From assembly GCA_026225415.1 (NCBI GenBank), contig JAMFSS010000001.1, positions 62,001 to 126,000 of the forward strand: a stretch of 64,000 bases of DNA, in the 5' to 3' direction. The notes beneath the pieces were generated by a model, which made no database searches, had not been told where the DNA came from, and worked only from the letters and a program-made list of their open reading frames with translations. Shown in pieces: positions 29,019-38,962 of the stretch (position 1 is its first letter; each line of letters begins with the position of its first letter). A program made the translations under genes and the position numbers. The DNA is from Alphaproteobacteria bacterium (GTDB lineage Bacteria > Pseudomonadota > Alphaproteobacteria > UBA9219).

Positions 29019-29100
29019 CCCTCCCCCCTTGTGGGAGAGGAAGCAAAAACTTGGGTTTGCGCTCTTGAGGCGCAAGCCCTTAGTTTTTGCAGGTGGGGGG
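29019..29100 (+). repeat. Dispersed double-hairpin repeat, family A copy 3
   Basis: Hairpin of CCTCCCCCC against GGGAGAGG, followed by the GCAAAAACTTGGG...CCCTTAGTTTTTGC inverted repeat and AGGTGGGG. It lies between dps and mnmA and is in the same orientation as copies 1 and 2. Confidence 0.85.
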
Positions 29101-29133
29101 ATTTTTTATTTTAATAAAACAGAAACGTAATCG

Positions 29134-30243
29134 ATGAACAGTCTCGGCTTTGATAAAGATCCCAAAGAAACGCGCATTGTCGTCGCCATGTCGGGCGGCG
29201 TCGACAGCTCGGTCACGGCTGCCTTGTTAGCGGAACAAGGTTACGATGTCGTCGGCGTGACATTGCAATTGTACGATCACGGCATGGCGGTGCAACGCAA
29301 AGGCGCATGTTGCGCGGGACAGGATATTTACGACGCGCGGCAGGTCGCCGAAAAAATCGGCATCCCGCATTATATCCTCGATTACGAAAATAAATTCTCG
29401 CAATCCGTGATGGATGATTTCGCCGACAGCTATATGCGCGGCGAAACGCCCATTCCCTGTGTGCGGTGTAACCAACGCGTCAAATTCCGCGACATGCTGG
29501 ATATGGCGAAAGATTTAGGCGCGGAAGCCATGGCGACCGGCCATTATGTGCAACGGGTTATGGGCAAGGGCGGCGCGGAATTGCACCGCGCCAGTGATGA
29601 TAGCAAAGACCAAAGCTATTTCCTGTTCACCACCACGCAACCGCAACTCGATTTTCTGCGCTTTCCCTTAGGCGGCATGAACAGCAAGACGGAAACCCGC
29701 GCGCTCGCCGAACGGTTTAATCTGCCCGTGGCCGCCAAGCCCGACAGTCAGGATATCTGTTTCGTACCGAATGGCGATTACGCATCGGTCGTCGCCAAAT
29801 TGCGGCCGGGTGGCATTGATGCCGGGGATATCGTTGATGAAAGCGGCGCGGTGTTAGGGCGGCATGATGGCATCATTCATTTCACCATCGGCCAACGCAA
29901 AGGCATCAATCTGACGCGCAGCGGCGAAAATAACGAACCGCTTTATGTGTTGCGTCTGGATGCCGATAAACACCAAGTGGTGGTGGGGCCGAAGGAAGCG
30001 CTGGCGCAACGCGAAATTCGCCTGCGCGAAATCAACTGGCTGGCGGACGATGTTCCGGTGGGCGGCATTGCCGTCACAGCCAAACTCCGTTCGGCGCAAC
30101 CGCCCGTCGCTGCAAATTTTTCAATGCAAGACGGGCAGGGGGTTCTAACACTTGCCGAACCTGTCTTCGGCATCGCACCCGGCCAAGCCGGCGTTATCTA
30201 TGACGGTGCCCGCGTTTTGGGCGGTGGGTGGATTTCTATTTAA
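29134..30243 (+). CDS. mnmA: tRNA-specific 2-thiouridylase MnmA
   Basis: Thiolates U34 of tRNA-Lys, -Glu and -Gln. The PP-loop MSGGVDSSV is at residues 19-27. The catalytic pair is Cys 109 (in IPCVRCN) and Cys 209 (in [11 protein letters not shown]). The tRNA-binding C-terminal beta domain is present. Length 369 is normal. Followed after 24 bases by a small ORFan. Confidence 0.96.
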   Translation: MNSLGFDKDPKETRIVVAMSGGVDSSVTAALLAEQGYDVVGVTLQLYDHGMAVQRKGACCAGQDIYDARQVAEKIGIPHYILDYENKFSQSVMDDFADSYMRGETPIPCVRCNQRVKFRDMLDMAKDLGAEAMATGHYVQRVMGKGGAELHRASDDSKDQSYFLFTTTQPQLDFLRFPLGGMNSKTETRALAERFNLPVAAKPDSQDICFVPNGDYASVVAKLRPGGIDAGDIVDESGAVLGRHDGIIHFTIGQRKGINLTRSGENNEPLYVLRLDADKHQVVVGPKEALAQREIRLREINWLADDVPVGGIAVTAKLRSAQPPVAANFSMQDGQGVLTLAEPVFGIAPGQAGVIYDGARVLGGGWISI

Positions 30244-30267
30244 TTAGGCCTTAAATCGGAGGATTAA

Positions 30268-30543
30268 ATGAGTCCCATAAAAATAGCATTTGTTTCGTCA
30301 TTTACAACAGGTGCGGTTATTGTTGTTGGCACACCTTTTGTAAATGCTTTTATGCAAAATAGAGCCGAACAGACTCTCGCAAAACAAACCGATTTAGTAG
30401 TGGATCCACAAAATATTAAAATAGGGATTGATGGAGATACCTATTACATCGACATTGAGGACAATGGTAAGCACTGCTTAGTCAAGCCGAGTAAGCCCAA
30501 TAAGAAAACGCAATCCACGTTTATAAACTGCAAGATACTTTGA
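30268..30543 (+). CDS. Small hypothetical protein with an N-terminal membrane segment
   Basis: A 91-residue AT-rich ORF behind a TCGGAGG ribosome site. The first 25 residues form one hydrophobic helix or signal anchor (IAFVSSFTTGAVIVVGTPFV); the rest is hydrophilic, with two Cys residues (HCLVK, NCKIL) that could pair outside the membrane. No family recognised. The base composition differs from mnmA, as with the other AT-rich ORFans of this window. Confidence 0.6.
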   Translation: MSPIKIAFVSSFTTGAVIVVGTPFVNAFMQNRAEQTLAKQTDLVVDPQNIKIGIDGDTYYIDIEDNGKHCLVKPSKPNKKTQSTFINCKIL

Positions 30544-30556
30544 TCGCAGGATTGAG

Positions 30557-31546
30557 CTAACAATACCCCTCCGCCTTAAACCACGAAATGGCATCTGCAA
30601 TTGCCTCACGCGCGGGGCGGGCGGTGTAACCCAATTCGCGTTCGGCTTTGGCCGTGGAAAAATACATTTTCTTTTTCGACATGCGGAGCGCGTCAATCGT
30701 CACCATCGGCTCCCACCCTGTCAATCGCGCGGCGATTTCCATGCCGAACGCAACAGGATAAATTGCGGCGCGAGGCAATTTAATCGTGGGGGCAGGGCGG
30801 CCAACAATATCCGCGATAATCGCCAGAATATCGCTAAGCGACAAATTCTCGCCGCCAAGGATATAACGCTCGCCCACTTTGCCGCGTTCAAACGCCAACC
30901 AATGACCCATCGCCACATCTTCGACATGCGCGATGTTTAATCCGGTATCAACATAGGCGGGCATCCGGCCCCGCGCGGCATCGACAATAATCCGCCCCGT
31001 CGGCGTCGGCTTGATATCGCGCGGCCCAATCGGTGTGGACGGGTTCACAATCACCGCCGGTAATTTATGGGTTGAGACAAGCCGCGCAACTTCCTGTTCC
31101 GCCAGATATTTCGATTGTTTGTAAATGCCGACCATATCGGCATAAGTCACGGGCGAAAGCTCATTCGCGGGTGTGAAATCCTTATGGATGCCCAACGCCG
31201 CCACAGAACTGGTATAAACAATCCGCCCCACACCGGCATCCAACGCCGCCAACATCAATGCCCGCGTGCCGTCGATATTAATGCGATGCATCGCCGCCGC
31301 ATCCGGCACCCAAATGCGGTAATCGGCGGCGACATGAAACAAATTATCGCAACCTTTTAATGCCGCGCGATAAGTATCCGCATTGCCCAAATCGCCTTCG
31401 ACAATTTCGATATCCAACCCTTGCAAATTCCGGCGGTCATTATTCGGGCGCGACAAAGCGCGAACGCGATGCCCTTTGGCGATCAGCAACCGCGCAACAG
31501 AGGCGCCGACAAATCCGGTGGCACCGGTAAGGAAAGTAGTGGTCAT
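30557..31546 (-). CDS. hpnA: Hopanoid-associated sugar epimerase HpnA
   Basis: An extended short-chain dehydrogenase of 329 residues. The NAD(P)-binding TGATGFVG motif is at residues 8-15, the catalytic Tyr/Lys pair is in YKQSKYLAEQ. The stretch VNPSTPIGPRDIKPTPTGRI and AYVDTGLNIAHVEDVA are characteristic of HpnA, a gene usually found with hopanoid synthesis genes. No other hpn genes are in the window, so a hopanoid role is inference from the family. Confidence 0.88.
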   Translation of the reverse strand: MTTTFLTGATGFVGASVARLLIAKGHRVRALSRPNNDRRNLQGLDIEIVEGDLGNADTYRAALKGCDNLFHVAADYRIWVPDAAAMHRINIDGTRALMLAALDAGVGRIVYTSSVAALGIHKDFTPANELSPVTYADMVGIYKQSKYLAEQEVARLVSTHKLPAVIVNPSTPIGPRDIKPTPTGRIIVDAARGRMPAYVDTGLNIAHVEDVAMGHWLAFERGKVGERYILGGENLSLSDILAIIADIVGRPAPTIKLPRAAIYPVAFGMEIAARLTGWEPMVTIDALRMSKKKMYFSTAKAERELGYTARPAREAIADAISWFKAEGYC

Positions 31547-31706
31547 AGGGAGGCACAGGGGGTAAATGTTCAGGGGTTAACCAAGAAACTACAGGAACCC
31601 GTTCAAAACCTCAATGCCCGCACACAGATTAACCATGTATATAATAGTGAAACTATTGTCGGGATGATATTCTCTGTTGGTCGTTTTTGATTAAGGAATT
31701 AAGCAA

Positions 31707-32984
31707 ATGGATATTTTCAGGCTTCAGGCAATAGGGATTACAACGCCCGATTATGTGGCTCTTGCCAGTGATGCGAGTGTCATGCTGTCAAAGCTGTGGA
31801 GCGATCCATCCTTGATCGACCCTTTGCTGGAAATGGCGGATCAGCTTTCGTGCCAATCCGGCTATGCCACCGATGCCATGGATATCTTCACCGATGTCGC
31901 CCAGAATTCGCATAGCGATAGAACCACGAAACAGCGCTGCATCGATGGGTTTAACAAAAGCGCCCAATCCATTTCCGATGATGGGGATCGCGTTGAGGCT
32001 TTTATCAAGGCCGGTCAAAACGCGCATGAAGGCGAGATAAAATGGCATATCGCCGCGGGTATTTTATGGGGCGCGCGTACCCTGTCCGGGTTGCAAAAGG
32101 CAAAGGCGCTTTTGGTGGCGGAAAAACATGCGCCCAAGGATAGCGCGCTTGAAAGACAGGTAATAGAAAATGTTTTGCTTGCCGGCGACGCGCTTGCCCT
32201 GCCCAAGGAAGCCATCGATTTTTTTGCCGCGGCTGCTGCAGCCGCCGCGCCCGGAAGCCTGCTGGAAGAAAAAGCCGTCGATGCATTTGTGCGCCATGTC
32301 GAAGTGCTGCCCGATGTGCGGGACCGCATTCGCTTTTATACCGTGGCTACGGCCGCGCGCAGGGGCAGTGTGATGGAGCAGGCAGCCATTGAAGGCATCT
32401 TGCGAAATGCGGTTGATGTCCCGAATATCGAATCCGTAAGGGCTTTCCATTTTGTCCATCGCCATGCCGTGGCCCAAAGGGATGAACGACTCCAGAAGAA
32501 AACGCTTACAGCCTTCATCGCGCATATAGGGCAAGTCATTGACGCCGATCTTATGGACGGCATGAAAATGTTTGTTTTTGCCGCGCAGACCTCGCCACAG
32601 AACAGCGATATCAAGCTGCGGATGGTCGAAGGAATCTTGCGGCATGTCGATGATGTGCCGGATATTTATGGCCGCATCGATTTTCTCATAACGGCGGCTG
32701 TGAATGCGCCGACGGGCAGTGTGGCGGAAAGAGCGGCCATTGCGCGTTTGATAATGAACGTAAATACCATTTCCGATATTCCGGAACGCATAAGGCAATT
32801 AGATAAAGCCATCGATTCTACCTATGCGGGTTCGCTTCGCAATGAAGCGCGGGAACAAAAGAAGCGATTGATAAATGATCAGGACCCTTCGTTCACGGCG
32901 GAACTATACAGGCCTGCTTCACGGAAGGTCATACAGGGAAATTTTGGCAGACGCGGCGCATCGATGGCAAAGCCGACCCCGTAA
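31707..32984 (+). CDS. Alpha-helical repeat protein of unknown function
   Basis: A 425-residue soluble protein. From about residue 190 a unit of about 38-40 residues recurs, each with a VPDI-xx-RI-x-F core (VLPDVRDRIRF, VPNIESVRAF, VIDADLMDGMKMF, VPDIYGRIDF, ISDIPERIRQ) followed by two predicted helices. This looks like a helical solenoid used for protein binding. The N-terminal half is more divergent and contains an alanine run (residues 174-182). No signal peptide. No named family recognised. Its stop nearly abuts the convergent exporter gene. Confidence 0.8.
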   Translation: MDIFRLQAIGITTPDYVALASDASVMLSKLWSDPSLIDPLLEMADQLSCQSGYATDAMDIFTDVAQNSHSDRTTKQRCIDGFNKSAQSISDDGDRVEAFIKAGQNAHEGEIKWHIAAGILWGARTLSGLQKAKALLVAEKHAPKDSALERQVIENVLLAGDALALPKEAIDFFAAAAAAAAPGSLLEEKAVDAFVRHVEVLPDVRDRIRFYTVATAARRGSVMEQAAIEGILRNAVDVPNIESVRAFHFVHRHAVAQRDERLQKKTLTAFIAHIGQVIDADLMDGMKMFVFAAQTSPQNSDIKLRMVEGILRHVDDVPDIYGRIDFLITAAVNAPTGSVAERAAIARLIMNVNTISDIPERIRQLDKAIDSTYAGSLRNEAREQKKRLINDQDPSFTAELYRPASRKVIQGNFGRRGASMAKPTP

Positions 32985-32985
32985 G

Positions 32986-33867
32986 CTAAAGCACAATCAG
33001 CGGCACGCCGACGCAAATAATCCCGATGCCGATCAAGCGCGGCGTGGTCAGCCGTTCGCGGAACAGGAAATAGGCGATGATCAGCGCCAGAACCTGGCTC
33101 ACCACGCGCTTGATCGCCTCAAACGACCCCGCATGAATATGCTGAAGCGCGAACAATTGCAAAATATCCGCCGATGCGCCCGCCGCGCCCGTGGCCGCGA
33201 CGACGCCCCAGAAATGCCGCGGTATCGGCGCTGTCTTCCATTCATTGCGCAGGCTTAGCCACACAAAAAGAAACAACACCAAGCCCGAGAAAACAAACAA
33301 AGCGTGAAAAGGCGGATCGGCATAACGCAACGCATATCTGTCCATCGGCGCGCTGAGCGACCAGGCTAAGGCCGACAAGGCCATACTGACTGCGCCGCGC
33401 TCGCGGAAAAATTGCGGCCAGAACGAAAACACCGCCCACGGCCTGTCTTCGGGCGCGTACAACCACAACACGCCCAAGACAGCTAACACAATACCCATCC
33501 ATTGTGTCATGCTCGGCCATTCTTGCAACAATGGAATACCGATCAGGCTGCTGAACACGGGGCTCAAGCTCATCACCGGGATCATCAAACTGAACGGCGA
33601 CAACGACAAGGCGCGTATCGCCAAAAAATTTCCGGTAATGGTCAAGGCCAACACGCCAATGCCCGGCAACAGATATCCCCATGACGCATGCAACGGATAT
33701 TTGACGGCGCCCCAGAAAATCAAGGGCGGCAAATGCGCCACGAAAATCCAGAAAATAATCTGCAAGGGGCTGCCCGCCACCGTGACCTTTTTATTAAGCG
33801 TGTAATAACAGGCCAGCGCGATGCCGGTTGCGAAACTGAACAGAAGGCCGGTGAGAGATTGTTGCAT
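32986..33867 (-). CDS. DMT superfamily (EamA) transporter
   Basis: A 293-residue protein with ten predicted membrane helices made of two EamA repeats, the usual drug/metabolite-exporter fold of the inner membrane. The start ATG 33867 (MQQSLTGLLF) begins directly in the first helix; a longer frame to 33942 reads through a purine-rich repeat and is unlikely to be translated. Substrate not predictable from sequence. Confidence 0.87.
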   Translation of the reverse strand: MQQSLTGLLFSFATGIALACYYTLNKKVTVAGSPLQIIFWIFVAHLPPLIFWGAVKYPLHASWGYLLPGIGVLALTITGNFLAIRALSLSPFSLMIPVMSLSPVFSSLIGIPLLQEWPSMTQWMGIVLAVLGVLWLYAPEDRPWAVFSFWPQFFRERGAVSMALSALAWSLSAPMDRYALRYADPPFHALFVFSGLVLFLFVWLSLRNEWKTAPIPRHFWGVVAATGAAGASADILQLFALQHIHAGSFEAIKRVVSQVLALIIAYFLFRERLTTPRLIGIGIICVGVPLIVL

Positions 33868-34012
33868 AGGGGAGGAGGGGGAGCGAGGAAGAAAAAGGAG
33901 GAGGGGGGGAGGTAAGGAGGGGGAAAAGGGGGCATTTCTCAATTTTTCTCAATCTTACTCCCCCTTCCTCCCCTTTGCTCTCCCTTCTCTTTACCCCCTC
34001 TTTCTTAAAATC
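33868..34012. repeat. Purine/pyrimidine inverted repeat, family B copy 2
   Basis: About 60 bases of almost pure purine (33868-33930) face about 55 bases of almost pure pyrimidine (33956-34012) across a short spacer, forming a long imperfect palindrome between the exporter and the pilus operon. Confidence 0.7.
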
Positions 34013-34030
34013 AGTTAACGAAATTTAAAC

Positions 34031-34072
34031 CCCCTATAAACGATGATTAACATACATACATCTCTATAGGGG
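34031..34072 (+). promoter_or_regulatory. Inverted repeat upstream of the pilus operon
   Basis: CCCCTATA (34031-34038) and TATAGGGG (34065-34072) form a perfect 8-bp inverted repeat with a 26-base spacer, about 60 bases before the secretin GTG. It could be an operator or leader hairpin; the left arm also contains a TATAAA-like -10. Confidence 0.4.
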
Positions 34073-34133
34073 TGTGTCGTGCGTCGCCCAGCCCTTCCGC
34101 TTCATCCGATTTCGTCTCACAAGAGGCTTCAGA

Positions 34134-35958
34134 GTGCCAGATTTATTATCGACATATCGCCGCCAGTTTTTCGCGCCTTTTATCGCGCTCGCTCTGTTGC
34201 TGACGGTAATGGCGTGTTCGGCCAGTAATCTTCCTTTGGCAAAATCGACAACGGGGCGCGATCCGACCGTGGCCGAAGTGCCGGACAAGGATGAAACGGT
34301 ACGCGGACAGGAGGAGCCTGCCATTGTCACATTGGATCTCAGCACATCGCTGCATGAACATCGTTTGACGATGGCCGATGAATTGCCGACGCATTATTAT
34401 CCCGACCACCAATTTAAACGCGGTGCCCGTGACGGCGGCGTTACAGGCGGTTTTATCCGGCACCGATGTTTCCCTGTCATGGAACACCAAAACATTCGGC
34501 ACGCGCCTTGTGACCGTGATGAACCTCAGCGGCCCCTTGCCGAAAGTGGTCGAAAAAATCTGTTCCGCCGCGCGCGTGTTTTGTGATTATCGCCATGGCT
34601 CTCTGGAATTATCGGACAAGGAAACTTTTGTTGTCGCGTTGCCGCCTGTCGCTAAGGCAGTCGCCAGCACGTCGGCCACAACAACCTCGGGCGGCAGCAG
34701 CTCGCCTTCGCCTATCGGCAGTTCCGGCGCAGGCAACAGCATGGTCGATGCCATCGATCAGCTTTTGGGCAGCGACAACAAGGCGCAGATCGATGAGCAG
34801 GGCGGTAACATCGTCTATACCACCAATGTCGATGGCGAAGACCGCGTGGCGCAATATCTGACCGAACTGCGCACCGGGCGCCCGCTGGTCGTTTTGCAAA
34901 TGTATATTTGGGAAGTGACCCTGACGCGTGAAAATGCCCAGGGCATTAACTGGTCGCAATTGAATATTAATACGGGCGACAAAAGCATAGCGGCCTCTGG
35001 CACGAATGTTCTGAATTCGGTGGCGACGACAGCGGGCAGCGTCAGTCTGGGCGCCGTAACATCGGGCATTATTTCCGCCAGCGCTGTGGCATCCTTCCTC
35101 GCCACCAAAGGCCGCGTGCAGACGATCAGTAATCCGCAAATCACTTTCGTGTCCGGGACATCGGCATCGCTGAAGGTCGGCGGCACGCAACGCTATATCT
35201 CGCAGGTGGGGTCCTTGACCGGCACCACCAATGTAAGCGGCACCAACACCAGCGCCAATTCCAACACCAATGCCAGCACCAACACCGTCAGTACCGACAG
35301 CATCGACACAGGTTTGAATATCGCCGTCGCGGGCAGTTATGAAAACGGCATCGTCTTTGCGAATATGGAAATGTCGTTGCGCAATCTTGTCAGCCTCAAC
35401 CCGACCAACAGCGGCGGCGGCACGATCGATTTGCCGCAAACGACGGACGAAAAAATGGATACCGTCCTGCGCGTCCGTCCGGGCGACTCTCTGGTTATGG
35501 CTGGCCTTGTGTCTTCCGCCGATACGCAATCATCGCAGGGGCTGCCGTTGGGTGACGATACCGCGTTGCCTTTCTATGGCGACAATCAACGCAACAATCA
35601 CGAACTTGTGATTATCGTCAAGCCGTCGATTGTTTTGTTTGCCGACAAATCCGCCACCGAAGAAGCGCAGAAAAAGGAAACATCCAAACCTTTGCCGGAC
35701 GCGGTGGTGATCGATAAGGATGGCTCGCGCACTTTGGCGTTGCCGCAACCAATCCAGGCGCCGCAAACTTTGCCCGCACCTGCGCCTGTTGCCACGCGGC
35801 AACCTGAATTGATGATGCCGGCGGCGGATATATCACCCTTGCCGACAGTGGCGGGATCGCCCGGCGATGACATCGCGCCTGTCGATAAAACTTTGATGCA
35901 GCGTGGATTTTCTCATGCTTTCGATCAAATGCTCCAACCTGCGGGGAGCGGTTTATGA
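34134..35958 (+). CDS. Type IVb pilus/T2SS secretin lipoprotein, apparent frameshift
   Basis: Outer-membrane channel of the pilus/secretion system, PilN-like. It starts at GTG 34134 behind AAGAGG, with a signal peptide and lipobox VMAC near residue 24. That frame runs as coding to about 34400. From 34369 the next frame is open and continues to 35958 with the N-terminal domain (VTAALQAVLSGTDVSL), a Thr/Asn/Ser-rich loop and the secretin core (SNPQITFVSGTSASLKVGG, LRVRPGDSLVMAGLVS). One base must be skipped near 34390-34420 to join the halves. The cause could be a sequencing error, mutation or programmed shift. Stop overlaps the next ATG. Confidence 0.75.
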
Positions 35959-37205
35959 AACCGGTTTTAATGCGCATAGTTATTCTCATTTTGTTTAGCG
36001 CGTTGATAACGGGTGCGGCATCGGCGCGTGACGCCGCCTTTCTCGATCCGGGCAGCACAAGCGGCAGCGGATCGGAAGCCGTCAAAGTCGACCCCAAAGC
36101 CGAAGTGGATGTCGGCGACACGGTATTGGGCGTCGCCAAACGCACATCGATTTTCTTCGTCAACCAAACCAATCTGCCGGTCAAGATCGAAAAGGTCGTC
36201 GTCAATAACGACTCCAACGTCACGGCGGAAGCCACCGCGAATGACTGCACCAAGCAGGGCGTGATAGCACCGCAAAGCCGGTGCAGTGTCGAAATTTCCG
36301 CGACGCCCACCAGCTCGGGCTCATGGAGCATCGATGTGTTGATGACGCATGACGGCGCGGGGCGCATCACACGCGCCAAATTAACCGGCAAGACCAGCGG
36401 TTCGGGCAGCGGCGAAAAAAGCACCGGCCTGTCGGTCAACACCAAGGAAATCAAACCGGTCGATTTCGGCGATGTTGCCATCGGCGACGGCAAAATCGTG
36501 CGTTCGACCTTGATGATCAATGACAGCGCCGAACCGATCACCATTTTTTCGATTGATGTGATCGAAGCCGATAACGGCTTGCAACGTCTGGATCAGGGCT
36601 GCGCGGTTGATATGGAACTTGCGCCCGGTGCGTCTTGTCCCGTGACGCTTGTGTGGTCGCCCAAAAATAACGGCGCGGTATCGACCGATCTGATTATCCG
36701 CCACAGCGGCAAATTGGGTTTTGCCGTTATCCCCATCCGTGGTTCCGCCAAAGGCGGTTCCAACGCGCCGGAAGAAGCCAGCGGAAAATCGGGCGGCAAG
36801 CATGATGTCGTTCCCCTGCCGCCAACCGCGCAGGATCTGGAAAAAGAAATGGCCGGTAAAATCGCGCCTGTGCCGGATGCAGCTCTGGGCCGCGGCGCCA
36901 GCGGTGCCGGTAACGGCACAACGCAACTCATCGGCACCGTGGGCGAAAAGGCCTTGATCCTGAAAAGTGACGGCGACACCGAAGTCGTGCCGATGGGCGG
37001 CGAATTCGATGCGGGCGGAAAAACCGCCAAGATCGTCGCGATTACCGCGCGGTCTATCGATATCGTTGTCGAAGGTAAACGTAAAACGCTGGTGCTGCAT
37101 GCCGCGCAATCGCTGGTGTCGCAAGCGGCGGATGATGCCGCGAAAAATGCGCCCCAACAGACACCGCAAAAAGATTTCTCCATCAGCGGCGGGGGCAAGA
37201 GATGA
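35955..37205 (+). CDS. Periplasmic PilP/GspC-like protein with two HYDIN-like domains
   Basis: A 416-residue exported protein. After a signal peptide (cleavage near ASARD, residue 25) come two beta-sandwich domains of the HYDIN/ASPM type, residues about 45-150 and 165-268, each with a Cys pair (NDCTKQ/SRCSVE and QGCAVD/ASCPVT). A Gly/Pro linker leads to a C-terminal domain (about 325-385, IGTVGEKALILKSDGDTEVVPM) resembling the PilP/GspC homology region that contacts secretins. It is translationally coupled to the secretin and ATPase. The domain combination is unusual; the HYDIN and PilP calls rest on pattern only. Confidence 0.65.
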   Translation: MKPVLMRIVILILFSALITGAASARDAAFLDPGSTSGSGSEAVKVDPKAEVDVGDTVLGVAKRTSIFFVNQTNLPVKIEKVVVNNDSNVTAEATANDCTKQGVIAPQSRCSVEISATPTSSGSWSIDVLMTHDGAGRITRAKLTGKTSGSGSGEKSTGLSVNTKEIKPVDFGDVAIGDGKIVRSTLMINDSAEPITIFSIDVIEADNGLQRLDQGCAVDMELAPGASCPVTLVWSPKNNGAVSTDLIIRHSGKLGFAVIPIRGSAKGGSNAPEEASGKSGGKHDVVPLPPTAQDLEKEMAGKIAPVPDAALGRGASGAGNGTTQLIGTVGEKALILKSDGDTEVVPMGGEFDAGGKTAKIVAITARSIDIVVEGKRKTLVLHAAQSLVSQAADDAAKNAPQQTPQKDFSISGGGKR

Positions 37206-38956
37206 GCGAACTTCCCACCTCATCAACCGATATGATGCGGGCGCAGGCCGAGGCGCTCAAGGTCAAGCCGAAGCATTATGAATTGGCTTTGGCCGAACAG
37301 GCGATGCGCCGCACCAATGGCCGCCTGATGTCGATTGAAGAAATTCTGCACCGTAACGGTTTCGCATCCGGCGCGCGCGACGCGTCAAAAAACAAGGGCG
37401 GCGGCAACGAAGACATGACCATGCAGGCGCTGCGTTTGTATGTGCCGTCCGCCACGCAGGCCGCCATGGGTTTGTGCTTGCTGGAATTGCGCAACGGCGT
37501 TTTACGCATTGCGGTGGGCGACCGCGTCGATGATGCGGATTTATTGCGTATCTCGACATCGCTGGCGCGCGCCAACCACAAAGTGGTGACGGTGGAAGCC
37601 GAACCCTGGGACCGCGCCGAACTGGCGCGGCTGATGCGCGAACAAAGCGAAATGGCCGGTGACAGGTTGCTGCGTATTCTGGTGGCGCTGTCGCGCGACC
37701 CGGATGACGCAATGATGATCGAACAGGCGGTGCATGATATTCTGGCCGAAGCGTTGCAAAGCCGTACATCGGATATTCATTTATCGTTACAGGAAGATGA
37801 TGCGCGTTGCTGGATCCGCTACCGCGTTGACGGCGATCTTGTATACAAACATTTATTGCCGCATCGCGTGATGGCGCCAATCGTCACCCGTATCAAAACC
37901 GATGCCAAAATGGATGCGGCAGACAGACAGCATCCGCAAGATGGCCGTTTGGCGTTTGAATGGCAGGGGCGTATGATCGACGTTCGTTGTGCCGCTTTGC
38001 CTGTTGCGCCTTCCGGCGAAAAACTCACGCTTCGTTTGCTCGATCGTGAAAATTTGCGCTCGTTTGAAGAATTGTTTTTACATGCGCCCGTCGTTGCCGA
38101 CCGGTTGCGCAAATCCATTCACGGCCATACCAAAGACGGCGGCTTGATTGTGGTGTCGGGGCCAACCGGTTCCGGTAAATCCACAACTTTGTACGGTATT
38201 ATTCAGGATATCGACCGCGCATCCCGCGCCGTCTATTCGGTCGAAGCGCCTGTCGAATATGACATGCCCTTGGTCGACCAAACATCGGTGACCGACGGCA
38301 CCACCAATAATTCCATCGCTGATATTATTCGTGCCCTCATGCGTCATGATCCCGACGTTATCATCGTCGGCGAAATGCGTGACGGCGATACGGTCGAAGC
38401 CGCTTTGCGTGCCACGGAATCCGGCCATATGGTTATCACCACGGTTCACTCTGTCGATGCTTTGCACACGCTTGACCGTATCGACGGGTTCCTCAGTTCC
38501 GCTTACCGCACCAGCGGTCTGTATATTTTGGGTCACGCGCTTATCGCCAGCCTGTCGCAGCGGTTGGTGAAAACGGTTTGCCCCGCCTGCCACAAAAAAG
38601 AAAAAGCATCGGTGGTGTTCGACAGCATCGAACGTTGTAGCGAAATCAGTATCGATCCTGACGCGCCTTTGGCGCTAGCCCTCAAAGAAGGGTGCGATTT
38701 ATGTAACCATAGCGGATTTTTGGGTCGTACGCTGGCATTGGAGGCGATGTTTCCGCCCGAAGACCAAGCCAGCCGCCGCGCGATTACCGAAATGATGGTT
38801 TCCAACGTCACCAATTCTATCGTCGATGTGCCGGGCACCATTTACATGCCGCGCCGCCAATCCATTCTCGACCTTATCCGCCGCAACGCCATCGATGCCA
38901 ATATGGGCGCGGCGATGTTGATCGAAGAATCCGCCTCCGGACATGGTCGGGGGTAG
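37202..38956 (+). CDS. GspE/PilB/PilQ family assembly ATPase
   Basis: Cytoplasmic hexameric ATPase that drives pilus assembly or secretion. A 584-residue protein with an N-terminal GspE-N-like region (about 40-150), Walker A GPTGSGKST at 320-328, Walker B region DPDVIIVGEMRD with the catalytic Glu (383-394), a His box HMVITTVHSVDA, and a CPAC...CDLC zinc-binding region (460-505). Starts in an ATGA overlap with the previous gene. Most like the type IVb (R64 PilQ) branch by operon context. Confidence 0.9.
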   Translation: MSELPTSSTDMMRAQAEALKVKPKHYELALAEQAMRRTNGRLMSIEEILHRNGFASGARDASKNKGGGNEDMTMQALRLYVPSATQAAMGLCLLELRNGVLRIAVGDRVDDADLLRISTSLARANHKVVTVEAEPWDRAELARLMREQSEMAGDRLLRILVALSRDPDDAMMIEQAVHDILAEALQSRTSDIHLSLQEDDARCWIRYRVDGDLVYKHLLPHRVMAPIVTRIKTDAKMDAADRQHPQDGRLAFEWQGRMIDVRCAALPVAPSGEKLTLRLLDRENLRSFEELFLHAPVVADRLRKSIHGHTKDGGLIVVSGPTGSGKSTTLYGIIQDIDRASRAVYSVEAPVEYDMPLVDQTSVTDGTTNNSIADIIRALMRHDPDVIIVGEMRDGDTVEAALRATESGHMVITTVHSVDALHTLDRIDGFLSSAYRTSGLYILGHALIASLSQRLVKTVCPACHKKEKASVVFDSIERCSEISIDPDAPLALALKEGCDLCNHSGFLGRTLALEAMFPPEDQASRRAITEMMVSNVTNSIVDVPGTIYMPRRQSILDLIRRNAIDANMGAAMLIEESASGHGRG

Positions 38957-38962
38957 GGCGCG

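Noticed and set aside
34004-34022. CtrA-type site TTAA...TTAA before the pilus operon
   Set aside because: The spacing is six rather than seven bases and the second half-site is imperfect, so I do not call it.
34395-34412. Programmed -1 frameshift at TTTAAAC in the secretin gene
   Set aside because: The heptamer is correctly phased only for a shift from the second frame to the first, the reverse of what is needed to make the secretin.
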